From: Streptomyces sp. WM6386
GTDB lineage: Bacteria > Actinomycetota > Actinomycetes > Streptomycetales > Streptomycetaceae
Assembly (NCBI RefSeq): GCF_000972385.1
Contig: NZ_JXTE01000070.1
Span: 17,904-81,903 of the forward strand
Reading direction: 5' to 3'
Length of the DNA: 64,000 nt
Shown piece after piece: positions 34,786-43,952 of the stretch. Each line of letters begins with the position of its first letter. Position 1 is the stretch's first letter. The position numbers and the translations under genes were made by a program. The notes beneath the pieces are model-generated. The model was not told where the DNA came from, made no database searches, and saw only the letters and a list, made by a program, of their open reading frames with translations.

Positions 34786-36446
34786 CGGAAGTCCTCCTCG
34801 CGGTACTCGGCGTCCGAGCCGGCGGCCGTGGCCTCGCGCAGCTCGATCCGGCGGATCTTGCCGGAGACGGTCTTGGGCAGCGGCGCGAACTCCAGACGGC
34901 GGATGCGCTTGTAGGGGGCGAGGACGTCACGGGAGTGCTCGAAGAGCACCTTCGCGGTGTCGGGCCCGGGCTCCCAGCCCTCGGCGAGGACGACGTAGGC
35001 CTTGGGCACGGCGAGGCGCAGCTCGTCCGGTGCGGGCACGACGGCCGCCTCGGCCACCGCCTCGTGCTCCAGCAGGGCGCTCTCCAGCTCGAAGGGGCTG
35101 ATCTTGTAGTCGGAGGCCTTGAAGACGTCGTCGCTGCGGCCGATGTACGTCAGATAGCCGTCCTCGTCCCGCGCGGCGACGTCCCCGGTGCGGTAGTAGC
35201 CGCCGGCCATCGCCTCCGCCGTACGGTCGGCGTCGCCGTGGTAGCCGGTCATCAGCCCGACGGGCCGCGCCGAGAGGTCCAGCGCGATCTCGCCCTCGGT
35301 GGCTCCGGGCGCGCCGCTCACCGGGTCCAGCAACTCCACCCGGTAGCCGGGGCTCGGCCGCCCCATGGAGCCCGTCTTCAGCGGCTGGCCGGGGCTGTTG
35401 GAGACCTGGACGGCCGTCTCGGTCTGCCCGAAGCCGTCCCGGACGGTGACGCCCCACCCCCGGCGCACCTGCTCGATGACCTCGGGGTTGAGCGGCTCCC
35501 CCGCGGCCACCACCTCGCGCGGCGGTGTCCGCAGCTGGGTCAGATCGGCCTGGATGAGCATGCGCCAGACGGTCGGCGGGGCACAGAAGGTCGTGACGCC
35601 CGCGCGGTCCATCTCCGCCATCAGGCGGGCCGCGTCGAAGCGTGTGTAGTTGTGGATGAAGACGGTCGCCTCCGCGTTCCACGGCGCGAAGAGGTTCGAC
35701 CAGGCGTGCTTGGCCCAGCCGGGCGAGGAGATGTTCAGATGCACGTCACCGGGCCGGAGACCGATCCAGTACATGGTGGCCAGGTGCCCGATCGGGTACG
35801 AGGTGTGGGTGTGCTCGACCAGCTTGGGTCGGGCGGTGGTGCCCGAGGTGAAGTAGAGCATCAGCGGGTCGTCCGCCCGGGTCTCGCCGTCGGACGTGAA
35901 CCGCGGGGAGGCTTCGTAGGCGTCCTCGTAGCGCCGCCAGCCCCGGGGAGCGCCGCCGACCGCGATCCGGGTGTAGTCGCCGGGCACGTCGTCGAACTTG
36001 CCGGTGTCCTCGGCGCGTACGAGCACATGGCGGACCCCGCCGCGCTCGACCCGGTCACGCAGGTCGGCGGGGCCCAGCAGCGGCGTGGCCGGGATGACGA
36101 CGGCGCGGAGCTTCATCGCCGCCAGGGCCGTCTCCCACAGCTCGGCCTGGTTGCCGAGCATGACGAGGACGCGGTCCTCGGCGTCCACACCCTGCGCGCG
36201 CAGCCAGTTGGCGACGCGGTCCGAGCGCTCGGACATCTGAGCGAAGGAGAGCCGGACCTCGCTGCCGTCCTCCTCGACGATGTGCAGGGCGGTCCTGTCG
36301 TTCCCTTCGGCGATGACGTCGAACCAGTCGAGCGCCCAGTTGAAGCGGTCGGGGCGGGGCCAGCCGAAGCCGTCGTAGGCCGTCGCGTAGTCCTCGCGAT
36401 GCTGCAGCAGGAAGTCCCGCGCGCTGCGGAAGGCGGCCGTCGTCAT
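34782..36446 (-). CDS. AMP-binding acyl-CoA synthetase (acetyl/medium-chain ACS-like), 554 aa
   Basis: A second adenylate-forming ligase closer to the acetyl-CoA/medium-chain synthetase (ACSM) branch: RFNWALDWFDVIAEGNDRTA at the N-terminus, LMLYFTSGTTARPKLVEHTH (about residue 190), WAKHAWSNLFAPWNAEATVF, VRDGFGQTETAVQV (about 347), YYRTGDVAARDEDGYLTYIG and SDDVFKASDYKISPFELESA, with the catalytic lysine in PKTVSGKIRRIEL. ATG 36446; the longer in-frame start at 36491 lies within the divergent promoter. It is first in a two-gene operon and divergent from a GAF-LuxR regulator, which probably controls it. Substrate unknown; benzoate-like or medium-chain acids are possible. Confidence 0.92.
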   Translation of the reverse strand: MTTAAFRSARDFLLQHREDYATAYDGFGWPRPDRFNWALDWFDVIAEGNDRTALHIVEEDGSEVRLSFAQMSERSDRVANWLRAQGVDAEDRVLVMLGNQAELWETALAAMKLRAVVIPATPLLGPADLRDRVERGGVRHVLVRAEDTGKFDDVPGDYTRIAVGGAPRGWRRYEDAYEASPRFTSDGETRADDPLMLYFTSGTTARPKLVEHTHTSYPIGHLATMYWIGLRPGDVHLNISSPGWAKHAWSNLFAPWNAEATVFIHNYTRFDAARLMAEMDRAGVTTFCAPPTVWRMLIQADLTQLRTPPREVVAAGEPLNPEVIEQVRRGWGVTVRDGFGQTETAVQVSNSPGQPLKTGSMGRPSPGYRVELLDPVSGAPGATEGEIALDLSARPVGLMTGYHGDADRTAEAMAGGYYRTGDVAARDEDGYLTYIGRSDDVFKASDYKISPFELESALLEHEAVAEAAVVPAPDELRLAVPKAYVVLAEGWEPGPDTAKVLFEHSRDVLAPYKRIRRLEFAPLPKTVSGKIRRIELREATAAGSDAEYREEDFR

Positions 36447-36560
36447 GTCTTCTCCTCTGTGCCGGACCATTGCCGGGCGGCTCTCTGCCATCGTGTAATC
36501 CGTGATGCAGGTCTCACTACCCCCGAACGGGGGTGTGCGCTGCGGCGAAGGGACGAATGC

Positions 36561-37385
36561 GTGGCGGTGGACACGGCCGGGACGGTGGAGATTCGCGGTG
36601 CGCTGGCGCGGCTGCGGCGGACGACGGGGCTGCCCGTCGCCTTCGGCGGGCTGGTGGAGCCGGGGCGACCGCAGATGCGCATCAGTGAACTGAGCGGCAC
36701 GGCCACGGCCGCGCTCCGCTCGCTCGCGGTGATCTCCGGCAGCGGCCTGGGCGGCAAGGCGGTCGCCCTGGCCCGTCCCTGCGCGGTGACGGACTACTCC
36801 TCCTCACGGCAGATCAGCCACGAGTACGACCTGCCGGTCGCCGCCGAGGGACTGCGGGCGATCGTGGCGGTGCCCGTGGTCGTACGGCGTCGGGTGCGGG
36901 GCGTGCTCTACGGGGCGCTGCGCGCCGCCCAGCCGCTGGGCGACCGCACGCTGAGCGCGGCGGTGGCCGCGGCGCGGGACGTGGAGCAGGCGCTGGTGGT
37001 GCGGGACGAGGCGCGGGGGCTGGTGGAGGCTTCGCAGGCGGCCCGTACGGTCGACCCCGTGGGCCGGGAACAGGTGCGGGAAGCGCATGCGGCCCTGCGG
37101 GCCCTGGCGTCGCGGATCACCGACCCGGTGCTGCGGGCCGAACTGCTGCACGCCTGCGGACTCCTGGCCCCCCGGGCACCGGCCGAGGACATCGCTCTCG
37201 CCCCCCGTGAGCTGGACGTCCTGGCCTGTGTGGCCGCGGGGGCGACGAACGCGGTGGCCGCCGAACGACTGGGGCTGCGGCCCGAGACGGTCAAGGGCTA
37301 TCTGCGCTCGGCGATGCGGAGGCTGGGGGCGCACACCCGTGGGGAGGCGGTGGTGGCGGCGCGCCGGGCGGGGGTGCTGCCGTAA
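36561..37385 (+). CDS. GAF-domain LuxR-type transcriptional regulator
   Basis: A 274-residue regulator. Residues about 5-150 resemble a GAF sensor (VAFGGLVEPGRPQMRISELS, GLGGKAVALARPCAVTDYSS, GLRAIVAVPVVVRRRVRGVL). The C-terminus has a LuxR helix-turn-helix (LAPRELDVLACVAAGATNAV, AAERLGLRPETVKGYLRSAM, RRLGAH). I start it at GTG 36561 because AAGGGA lies seven bases before it; GTG 36567 is possible. It is divergent from the two acyl-CoA synthetases, 114 bp apart. In actinomycetes such GAF-LuxR proteins often activate adjacent acyl-CoA ligase/dehydrogenase genes, and that is the likely role here. Confidence 0.9.
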   Translation: MAVDTAGTVEIRGALARLRRTTGLPVAFGGLVEPGRPQMRISELSGTATAALRSLAVISGSGLGGKAVALARPCAVTDYSSSRQISHEYDLPVAAEGLRAIVAVPVVVRRRVRGVLYGALRAAQPLGDRTLSAAVAAARDVEQALVVRDEARGLVEASQAARTVDPVGREQVREAHAALRALASRITDPVLRAELLHACGLLAPRAPAEDIALAPRELDVLACVAAGATNAVAAERLGLRPETVKGYLRSAMRRLGAHTRGEAVVAARRAGVLP

Positions 37386-37535
37386 CACAGCGTTGACAAT
37401 TCATTCATGGAGCGGCACTTTGAATTTCTCCATGCTGCAAGGTTGTTATTTCCCTCACCGCGTCGTCGGTCCGAATTTCTAAGAGACCTTGCCTAGAATT
37501 TGGCCCGGACACGACACACGAGGGGAGCGGTGACC

Positions 37536-40343
37536 GTGCGACGGGACTTCAAGGAGCCTGCCAGATGCCGCCCCGACCTGGTCATCGGCCGGGACGAGGT
37601 GTTCGGCCAGGCCCGTGAGCAGCTCGCCCGGGGCGGCAGCGTGCTCCTGCACGGCCCGGCCGGAATAGGAAAGTCGACCGTCCTGCGGGCATTGGCCGCG
37701 GAAAACGGCGGCGCGGCCCGCACCGTGCTGCGCTGCTCGGCCACCGAGTCCGAATCCCACCTCCCCTTCCTCGCCCTCGCCGACCTGCTCGGTCTGGTCC
37801 TCGACGAGGTGTCCGGCAAGCTGCCCGCGGCCCAGCTCACCGCCCTGGAGTCGGCGCTCACCGGCCGCGGCGAGTCCACCCTGCAGCGCGACGGACTCGC
37901 CCTGCGCCTCGCGGTGCTCTCCGCGCTGCGCGCGCTCGCCGCCGAGGGACCCGTACTGATCGTCGCCGACGACGTGCAATGGCTGGACTCGGCCAGCGCC
38001 GAGCTCCTCGGCTTCGCCGCCCGCCGGCTCGGTGAGACACCTGTGCGCATGCTGAGCGCGGTGCGTACCGAGGGCCAGGAGTACGACCGTCATCTACGCG
38101 CGTCCCCGCCGGACACCCTCGCCCTGCGCGTCAACCCGCTCACCCGCACCCAGGTCTCCGAGCTGCTCGGCCACCGCGGCTACACCGGCCTGCCCCGCTC
38201 CACGGTCCGCGACATCCACCGCACCAGCGGCGGCAACCCGCTCTTCGCCCTGGAACTCGGCCGCGCCCTCAGCGAGAACCCCACCTCGCCCCGCCCGGGC
38301 GAGCCGCTGCCGGTGCCCACCTCGCTGCGCGCCCTCGTCCTGAACCGCCTGGAGATGCTCTCCGACGAGGCCCGTCGCACCCTCCTCGTCGCCAGCGCCG
38401 GCGCCCGCCCCACCCCCGCCCTGCTGCGCGCGGCCGGCCGCGAGAACGCGGAGGCCGAGACCGCCCAGGCGGCGGCGCTCGGGCTGCTGGCCACCGAACC
38501 CGAGGGGCCCGCCGTACGGTTCGCGCATCCGCTGATCTCGGCCGCGCTGTACGCGGAGGCGCCCGCACACGAACGGCGGGCCGCGCACGCCGCGCTGTCC
38601 GAGGCGGCCTCCGACCCGATCGAACGGGCCCGGCACCTCGCCCTGGCCACCACCGGCACCGACCCCAGGACCGCCAACAGCCTCGCCGAGGCCGCCGCCC
38701 TCGCCCGGGACCGCGGGGCCCCTTCGGTCGCCGCCTCCCTCGGACTGCTCGCCGCCCGGCACACCCCGCCCGACGGCACCCCGGACCCCGACGCGCGCCG
38801 GCTCCAGGCCGCCGAGGACGCGATCACCGCGGGCGAGCTGGACCTCGCCCGGGACATCGCCCGCGACGTGCTCACCCGGGCGACCGTGCCCGCGGACCGG
38901 GTGCGGGCCTGGATCATCGTGATCGACACGGCGGGCCACGCCATGACGGAGGTCGACTCGGTCTTCCCGCAGGCCCTCGCCGACGCCGGCGAGGACCCCA
39001 AGCTGCTCGCCCTGATCCACTACCAGCTGACCTGGCGGGCCCTGCTCGTGGACGGCGACTTCGACCAGGCCCGCGAGGAGGCCGCGCACTCGGCGGCGCT
39101 GGCCGCGCAGGCCGCCGACCGCTACAACGAGCTGATGGCGCTCGCCTTCCAGGCCCAGATCGAGACCCTGATGGGCCACCCGGACGCCCCCGCGACCATC
39201 AAACGCGCCCTGAAGGAACCCCAGGACCCCAGGGTGGCGTGCCATCACAACGGGGCCGGCTACTCGCGGTTCCGCTGGCTGATCATGAGCGACCAGCTGT
39301 CCGAGGCGCGCACGACGGTCACCGCGCTGCTGCGCGAGGTGCAGCGCCGCGGGTCCGTCGAGAGCGAGGTGCACTTCCTGCGCGGGGTCGCCGAGACCGA
39401 GCTGCGCTCCGGGCACTGCGGACGCGCCCTCGACCTCGCCCGGGAGAGCCTGATGCTGGCCCGGGACACCGGCATCGGCGAGGTGGCCTCCGCCGTGCTC
39501 ACCTCGCTCTGCGAGGCCTCCGGCGGCGATGTCGAGCGGGCGCTGGAGCTGGCCCGGGAGGCGGTCGAGCACGCCGAGCGGGACGGCGACCAGATGTACG
39601 TCTCGCGCGGCCTGGCCGCCCTCGGGTACGCCCAGCTGGTGGCCGGGGACGCGGAGGGAACGGTGCGTTCGCTGCGCCGGGTGCGGGAGCTGGAGCACGG
39701 TCTCGGCATCACCGACCCGGCGCGCGGCCGCTGGCAGGGCGACCTGGCCGAGGCTCTCGTCCGGATCGGCGAGCTGCGCGAGGCGCAGGACGTCGTCGAC
39801 GTGACCCGCGAGCAGGCGCTGCGGCTCGGCCGCGAGAGCGTGCTCGCCGTGCTGGACCGCGCGGAGTCGCTGGTGCGGGCCGCGCGCGGCGAACACGAGG
39901 CCGCGCTCGCCCGGTTGACGTCGGTGCAGGACCGGCTGGCCAAGCTGGGCTACGGCCTGGAGGAGGCCCGTACCGCCTTCGCGGTGGTCCAGCTGCGCAC
40001 CGGGCTGCCGAGACCGGCGTCGTACGACGAGGCGGCACGGCTGTTCCGCCGCTGCCGGGCGCTGCCGTGGCTGCGTCAGGTGGACGCGGCGACCGCCCAG
40101 CCGGTCGTCGCGCCGGAGCAGTCCGCCCCCGTACCGACGGCGGACGCGCTGGATGGTCTCGCCTCGATGGAGCGTCAGGTCGCCGCGCTCGTCATGGAGG
40201 GCGCGACCAACCGGGAGATAGCCGCCCGGCTGTTCATCAGCGTCAAGACGGTCGAGGCGACCCTGACCCGGGTCTACCGCAAGCTGGGGATCCGATCACG
40301 GGTGGACATCGTGCGACTGGCGGCGGGGCGCCGCACCAAGTGA
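37536..40343 (+). CDS. LAL-type LuxR regulator with AAA ATPase domain
   Basis: A 935-residue large ATP-binding regulator. The Walker A motif LLHGPAGIGKSTVLRALAAE (about residue 45), Walker B VLIVADDVQWLDSASAELLG (about 145) and a winged-helix AAA lid are followed by about 500 residues of TPR-like alpha repeats (LARDIARDVLTRATVPADRV, REEAAHSAALAAQAADRYNE) and a C-terminal LuxR helix-turn-helix (ERQVAALVMEGATNREIAAR, LFISVKTVEATLTRVYRKLG). GTG 37536 has AGGGGAG eight bases upstream. Such proteins act as pathway-specific activators, often for antibiotic or enzyme genes. The next gene, a secreted trypsin, is a possible target but is separated by a strong terminator. Confidence 0.93.
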   Translation: MRRDFKEPARCRPDLVIGRDEVFGQAREQLARGGSVLLHGPAGIGKSTVLRALAAENGGAARTVLRCSATESESHLPFLALADLLGLVLDEVSGKLPAAQLTALESALTGRGESTLQRDGLALRLAVLSALRALAAEGPVLIVADDVQWLDSASAELLGFAARRLGETPVRMLSAVRTEGQEYDRHLRASPPDTLALRVNPLTRTQVSELLGHRGYTGLPRSTVRDIHRTSGGNPLFALELGRALSENPTSPRPGEPLPVPTSLRALVLNRLEMLSDEARRTLLVASAGARPTPALLRAAGRENAEAETAQAAALGLLATEPEGPAVRFAHPLISAALYAEAPAHERRAAHAALSEAASDPIERARHLALATTGTDPRTANSLAEAAALARDRGAPSVAASLGLLAARHTPPDGTPDPDARRLQAAEDAITAGELDLARDIARDVLTRATVPADRVRAWIIVIDTAGHAMTEVDSVFPQALADAGEDPKLLALIHYQLTWRALLVDGDFDQAREEAAHSAALAAQAADRYNELMALAFQAQIETLMGHPDAPATIKRALKEPQDPRVACHHNGAGYSRFRWLIMSDQLSEARTTVTALLREVQRRGSVESEVHFLRGVAETELRSGHCGRALDLARESLMLARDTGIGEVASAVLTSLCEASGGDVERALELAREAVEHAERDGDQMYVSRGLAALGYAQLVAGDAEGTVRSLRRVRELEHGLGITDPARGRWQGDLAEALVRIGELREAQDVVDVTREQALRLGRESVLAVLDRAESLVRAARGEHEAALARLTSVQDRLAKLGYGLEEARTAFAVVQLRTGLPRPASYDEAARLFRRCRALPWLRQVDAATAQPVVAPEQSAPVPTADALDGLASMERQVAALVMEGATNREIAARLFISVKTVEATLTRVYRKLGIRSRVDIVRLAAGRRTK

Positions 40344-40347
40344 GGAT

Positions 40348-40371
40348 CCGCGGGGTCTCCTGACCCCGCGG
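40348..40371 (+). terminator. terminator of the LAL regulator gene
   Basis: Perfect ten-base stem CCGCGGGGTC (40348-40357) and GACCCCGCGG (40362-40371) with a four-base loop, directly behind the stop codon. Confidence 0.8.
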
Positions 40372-40567
40372 TGGTGTGCCGTGCTCCCATCGAGGGTTTT
40401 CCCTGTCCAACTCCCCTAGGGGGTTCCCTCATTGGGAAGGGGAACTTCCGAGTTCTAGGTTATGAACGTGCCGCTCGCCCGGGCATACGGGGGTCGGTCC
40501 CGCGGCCCCCGTACACCACCCCCCACACCCGCGCGACCCCCACCGGCAACCCCCACTGAGGAGACTC

Positions 40568-41359
40568 ATGTTCGGGCTCAACCGCGCAAAGAAGACCGCC
40601 GCGCTCCTCGCGGCGACCGCTGCCGCCGCCGCGACAGCACTGATCGGCGCCCCCAACGCCGTCGCCGCTCCCCAGCCCATCGTCGGCGGTACGACCACCA
40701 CGACGACCTCGTACCCCTTCATGATGCAGATCACGGACGCCTCGCAGAACCAGTTCTGCGGCGGCACCCTGGTCTCCTCCACCAAGGTCGTGACCGCGGC
40801 CCACTGTATGGTCGGCGAGACCACCAGCAGCGTGAGAGTCGTCGGCGGCCGCACCTACCTCAACGGCACGAACGGCACGGTCAGCCGGGTCAGCAAGATC
40901 TGGATCAACCCGTCCTACACGGACGCCACCAACGGTGACGACGTGGCCGTCCTCACCCTCTCGACGGCGATGTCGTACACCCCGGCGTCGTACGTCTCCT
41001 CGTCCCAGACCAGCGTGTACGCGGCCGGCACCACGGCCCGCATCCTCGGCTGGGGCACCACGTCGTCGAACGGCAGCTCCTCCAACCAGCTGCGCACCGC
41101 GACGGTGCCGATCGTCTCCGACTCCAGCTGCGCGAGCAGCTACGGCTCGGACTTCATCTCGTCCGACATGGTTTGCGCCGGATACACCTCCGGCGGCACA
41201 GACACCTGCCAGGGCGACAGCGGCGGTCCCCTGCTCATCGGGGGCGTCCTGGCAGGGATCACTTCATGGGGAGAGGGCTGCGCTCAGGCCGGTTACCCGG
41301 GTGTGTACACCCGGCTGACCACCTTCTCGAGCCTGGTGACCACGCAGGTCAACTCATAA
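40568..41359 (+). CDS. secreted trypsin-like serine protease (S1, S. griseus trypsin type)
   Basis: A 263-residue preproprotease. The first 34 residues form a signal peptide (AALLAATAAAAATALIGAP, cleavage near AVAA), followed by a tiny propeptide ending PQP and the mature N-terminus IVGG at residue 38. The catalytic triad is histidine in VVTAAHCM, aspartate in GDDVAVLTL and serine in TCQGDSGGPLL; the preceding DTCQGDS aspartate sets trypsin specificity for Lys/Arg. Six cysteines fit three disulfides as in S. griseus trypsin. ATG 40568 follows GAGGAG. The 200-bp leader holds a terminator of the gene before it and no other clear element. Acts in extracellular protein use. Confidence 0.95.
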   Translation: MFGLNRAKKTAALLAATAAAAATALIGAPNAVAAPQPIVGGTTTTTTSYPFMMQITDASQNQFCGGTLVSSTKVVTAAHCMVGETTSSVRVVGGRTYLNGTNGTVSRVSKIWINPSYTDATNGDDVAVLTLSTAMSYTPASYVSSSQTSVYAAGTTARILGWGTTSSNGSSSNQLRTATVPIVSDSSCASSYGSDFISSDMVCAGYTSGGTDTCQGDSGGPLLIGGVLAGITSWGEGCAQAGYPGVYTRLTTFSSLVTTQVNS

Positions 41360-41397
41360 CCCGGAAGTTCTCCTGAGCACCCCTCAGGTGAAAAACC

Positions 41398-41440
41398 AGG
41401 GGGCGTTGCGGGCCTCCACGAGCGGCCCGCAGCGCCCTCT
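41398..41440. terminator. bidirectional terminator behind the trypsin gene
   Basis: AGGGGGCGTTGCGGGCC (41398-41414) pairs with GGCCCGCAGCGCCCTCT (41424-41440) with only one G-T/mismatch, between two convergent genes. Confidence 0.75.
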
Positions 41441-41450
41441 ATCCATGTCC

Positions 41451-42554
41451 TCAGGACTCCCGTACGACGGTCCCGAAGCGGATGTCGTACGAGGACCCGG
41501 GGTGCATGACGGCCAGCATCCGCACTCCTTCTGCGGTGACCTCGTCCCGCTGTGCCTCGGTGAGCGTGCCGAAGGGCTCGACGACCAGCGCGTCCTCCTC
41601 CAGCTTCCAGACCCCGGCGAGGAAACCGTCGACGAGGAGGGTGCTGTACGCCATGTTCCCGACCCAGCTGCGCCCCCAGTACTCGGGCGGGATCACGCGG
41701 GTGCGGTCGGCGTGGGAGAGCAGGAGGTTGTCGAACTCGGGGAGGAAGCGGGGCGGGGCCGGGGTGTCGGCGGCGGGGCGGGGCGCGTCGGGGAGGTCGA
41801 AGAGCTCGACGCCGTTCTCGTCACGGAAGGTGACCAGCTGCGGGCGCAGACGCTCGAAGGCGTCGCGCAGACGGGTCAGTCCGGCCCAGGTCTGCATGTC
41901 CTTGACGGAGGCGGGGCCGAACGCGGCGAGGTAGCGCAGCACGGTCGCGTCCGGTGCCGGGGCCGGTTCGGCGGGGCGGCCCAGCCAGTGCTCGGCGGTG
42001 GTGAGGGCGACCTGTCCGCTCTTTCCCCACAGTCCGCGCGGGGTGACCTGGACGAGCGGGAGACGGCAGCGGGCGGCGATCCCGAGGGCCTGCGGGTCGG
42101 CGTCCGGCCACTCGGCGAGGAGTTCCTCGCGCAGCTGCTTCATGGTGCGGGGCTCGGCCTCGACGAGGTCGCGGGCGAGGACGGCGAGGCGGTCGAGGTC
42201 GACGCCCTGGAGCCCCTTGCGGAACTGCGTGAGTTCGCGGTCACGGGCGGCCTGCACCAGCGGGCGCAGGGTGAGGGTGTCGTCGGCGGTGTGGGTGTGG
42301 ATGGTGGAGCGCATGGTGACGATGCGGACGACCTCGCGGTCGGCCATCAGGGCGGACAGCTCCTCGGGGGCGAAGCCGTCGAGACGGGCCGCGAGCGCGT
42401 AGTAGGGGGGTTTGACGTTCTGGGCCTGGAGGCCGAGCAGATGCTCGACGGCCGCCTTGGCGGGCAGATCCGCGCGGCGCAGCAGCAGCTGCCGGTCGAG
42501 GGTCGCGCGGTTGAGGGCGCGGGTGTCGAGCACGGGGGCCGTCGTCTTCGTCAT
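41451..42554 (-). CDS. AlkZ-like winged-helix DNA glycosylase family protein
   Basis: A 367-residue member of the HTH_42 (DUF1162) family, several of whose members (AlkZ, AlkX/YcaQ) unhook DNA crosslinks or alkylated bases. The catalytic-type QxQ motif is in EHLLGLQAQNVKPPYYALAA (residues about 44-46). Further conserved blocks are REVVRIVTMRSTIHTHTADD (about 75), AAFGPASVKDMQTWAGL, the RFLPEFDNLLLSHADR loop (about 270) and WVGNMAYSTLLVDGFLAGVW. I start it at ATG 42554. Family subgroups exist outside DNA repair, so activity is inferred; in Streptomyces AlkZ often lies in biosynthetic clusters as self-protection, but none is evident here. Confidence 0.87.
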   Translation of the reverse strand: MTKTTAPVLDTRALNRATLDRQLLLRRADLPAKAAVEHLLGLQAQNVKPPYYALAARLDGFAPEELSALMADREVVRIVTMRSTIHTHTADDTLTLRPLVQAARDRELTQFRKGLQGVDLDRLAVLARDLVEAEPRTMKQLREELLAEWPDADPQALGIAARCRLPLVQVTPRGLWGKSGQVALTTAEHWLGRPAEPAPAPDATVLRYLAAFGPASVKDMQTWAGLTRLRDAFERLRPQLVTFRDENGVELFDLPDAPRPAADTPAPPRFLPEFDNLLLSHADRTRVIPPEYWGRSWVGNMAYSTLLVDGFLAGVWKLEEDALVVEPFGTLTEAQRDEVTAEGVRMLAVMHPGSSYDIRFGTVVRES

Positions 42555-42699
42555 GGGGAACACGCTACTGAGGCTTGCGGACACCTTCTGTCCGCAAGCC
42601 TCACCGTTTCCCGCCCCGCAGGGACACGCCGATGCCGTATGCCCCGTATATCCTGCCCGTGATCACACAGCCGTCGGCTCGATCCGGGAGGCAGCCGCG

Positions 42700-43854
42700 A
42701 TGCCCGAGCGACGCAGCAGTCCGACGTCGAAGAGCCGGGGGAGGTCCGCCTGGCGCCGTGCCCTGACCTCGCCACCCCCGCCGGAGCAGCCGCCCGCGCG
42801 GCGGGCCGAGGCGACAAAGACGGAACCCGAGCAGGCGAGCATCGTCCAGGCGGCCCTGTACCGGGACGGTGTCCGGGTCTCCTCCCCCGCGACCCTCGCC
42901 GACACCTTCCGTGAGCTGCGCGAGCAGCCCTCGGGCATGGCGTGGATCGGTCTGGCCCGCCCCACCGAGACCGAACTCCTCTCCCTGGCCGCCGAGTTCG
43001 ACCTTCACCCGCTGTCGGTCGAGGACGCGCTGGAGGCCCATCAGCGACCCAAGCTGGAGCGCTACGGCGACACACTCTTCGTCGTCCTGCGAGCGGCCCG
43101 CTATCTGGACGCCTCGGAGGAGGTCGACTTCGGCGAGCTGCATGTCTTCCTCGGTCCCGACTTCGTCATCACGGTCCGGCACGGCGCGGCACCCGACCTG
43201 TCGGCGGTGCGCCGCCGTATGGAGGAGACACCGGAACTGCTGAGGCTGGGCCCGGAGGCGGTCCTGTACGCCATCCTCGACGCGGTGGTGGACGGCTATC
43301 TACCGGTCGTGTCGGGGGTCCAGAACGACGTCGACGAGATCGAGACGGAGGTCTTCCGCGGGGACCCGGAAGTCTCCCGCCGTATCTACGAACTCTCCCG
43401 CGAAATGGTCGAGTTCCAGCGCGCCACCCGCCCCCTGGTCGGCATGCTGCACGGTCTGATGGCCGGCTTCTCCAAGTACGGCACCGACGACGAGCTCCAG
43501 CGCTACCTCCGCGACGTCGCCGACCACGTCACCCACACCAGCGAACGCGTCGACGGCTTCCGCCTGGCCCTCACCGAGATCCTCACCGTGAACGCGACGC
43601 TGGTCACCCAGCAGCAGAACGCGGAGATGCGGGCGCTGGCGGAGGCGGGGTTCGAGCAGAACGAGGAGATCAAGAAGATCTCGTCGTGGGCGGCGATTCT
43701 CTTTGCTCCAACACTGGTCGGAACTATTTACGGCATGAACTTCGAGGACATGCCCGAGTTGGGCTGGAGCTTCGGATACCCCTTGGCGATCGGCCTGATG
43801 GGGGTGGTCTGCGTCAGTTTGTACTTGATTTTCAAGCGACGGGACTGGCTCTGA
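42700..43854 (+). CDS. corA: CorA-family Mg2+/Co2+ transporter
   Basis: A 384-residue divalent-cation channel. A basic, proline-rich cytosolic extension of about 50 residues precedes the alpha/beta domain (AALYRDGVRVSSPATLADTF, LHPLSVEDALEAHQRPKLER, VDFGELHVFLGPDFVITVRH) and the long stalk helix. Two C-terminal membrane helices follow, with the pore signature TLVGTIYGMNFEDMPELGW (GMN at residues about 345-347) and a short basic tail FKRRDWL. I start it at ATG 42700 with GGGAG upstream. It probably forms a pentamer in the cell membrane. Nothing in its surroundings indicates special regulation. Confidence 0.94.
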   Translation: MPERRSSPTSKSRGRSAWRRALTSPPPPEQPPARRAEATKTEPEQASIVQAALYRDGVRVSSPATLADTFRELREQPSGMAWIGLARPTETELLSLAAEFDLHPLSVEDALEAHQRPKLERYGDTLFVVLRAARYLDASEEVDFGELHVFLGPDFVITVRHGAAPDLSAVRRRMEETPELLRLGPEAVLYAILDAVVDGYLPVVSGVQNDVDEIETEVFRGDPEVSRRIYELSREMVEFQRATRPLVGMLHGLMAGFSKYGTDDELQRYLRDVADHVTHTSERVDGFRLALTEILTVNATLVTQQQNAEMRALAEAGFEQNEEIKKISSWAAILFAPTLVGTIYGMNFEDMPELGWSFGYPLAIGLMGVVCVSLYLIFKRRDWL

Positions 43855-43952
43855 GTCCCTCTTGCCGAGCTCAGTTCTTGTGCGGCCTTTGCTCTTGAGA
43901 CCGGTCACGGGCCGGGCCGGAATCGGCTCTGGGGAGTCCCTGGGAAGAAGTG

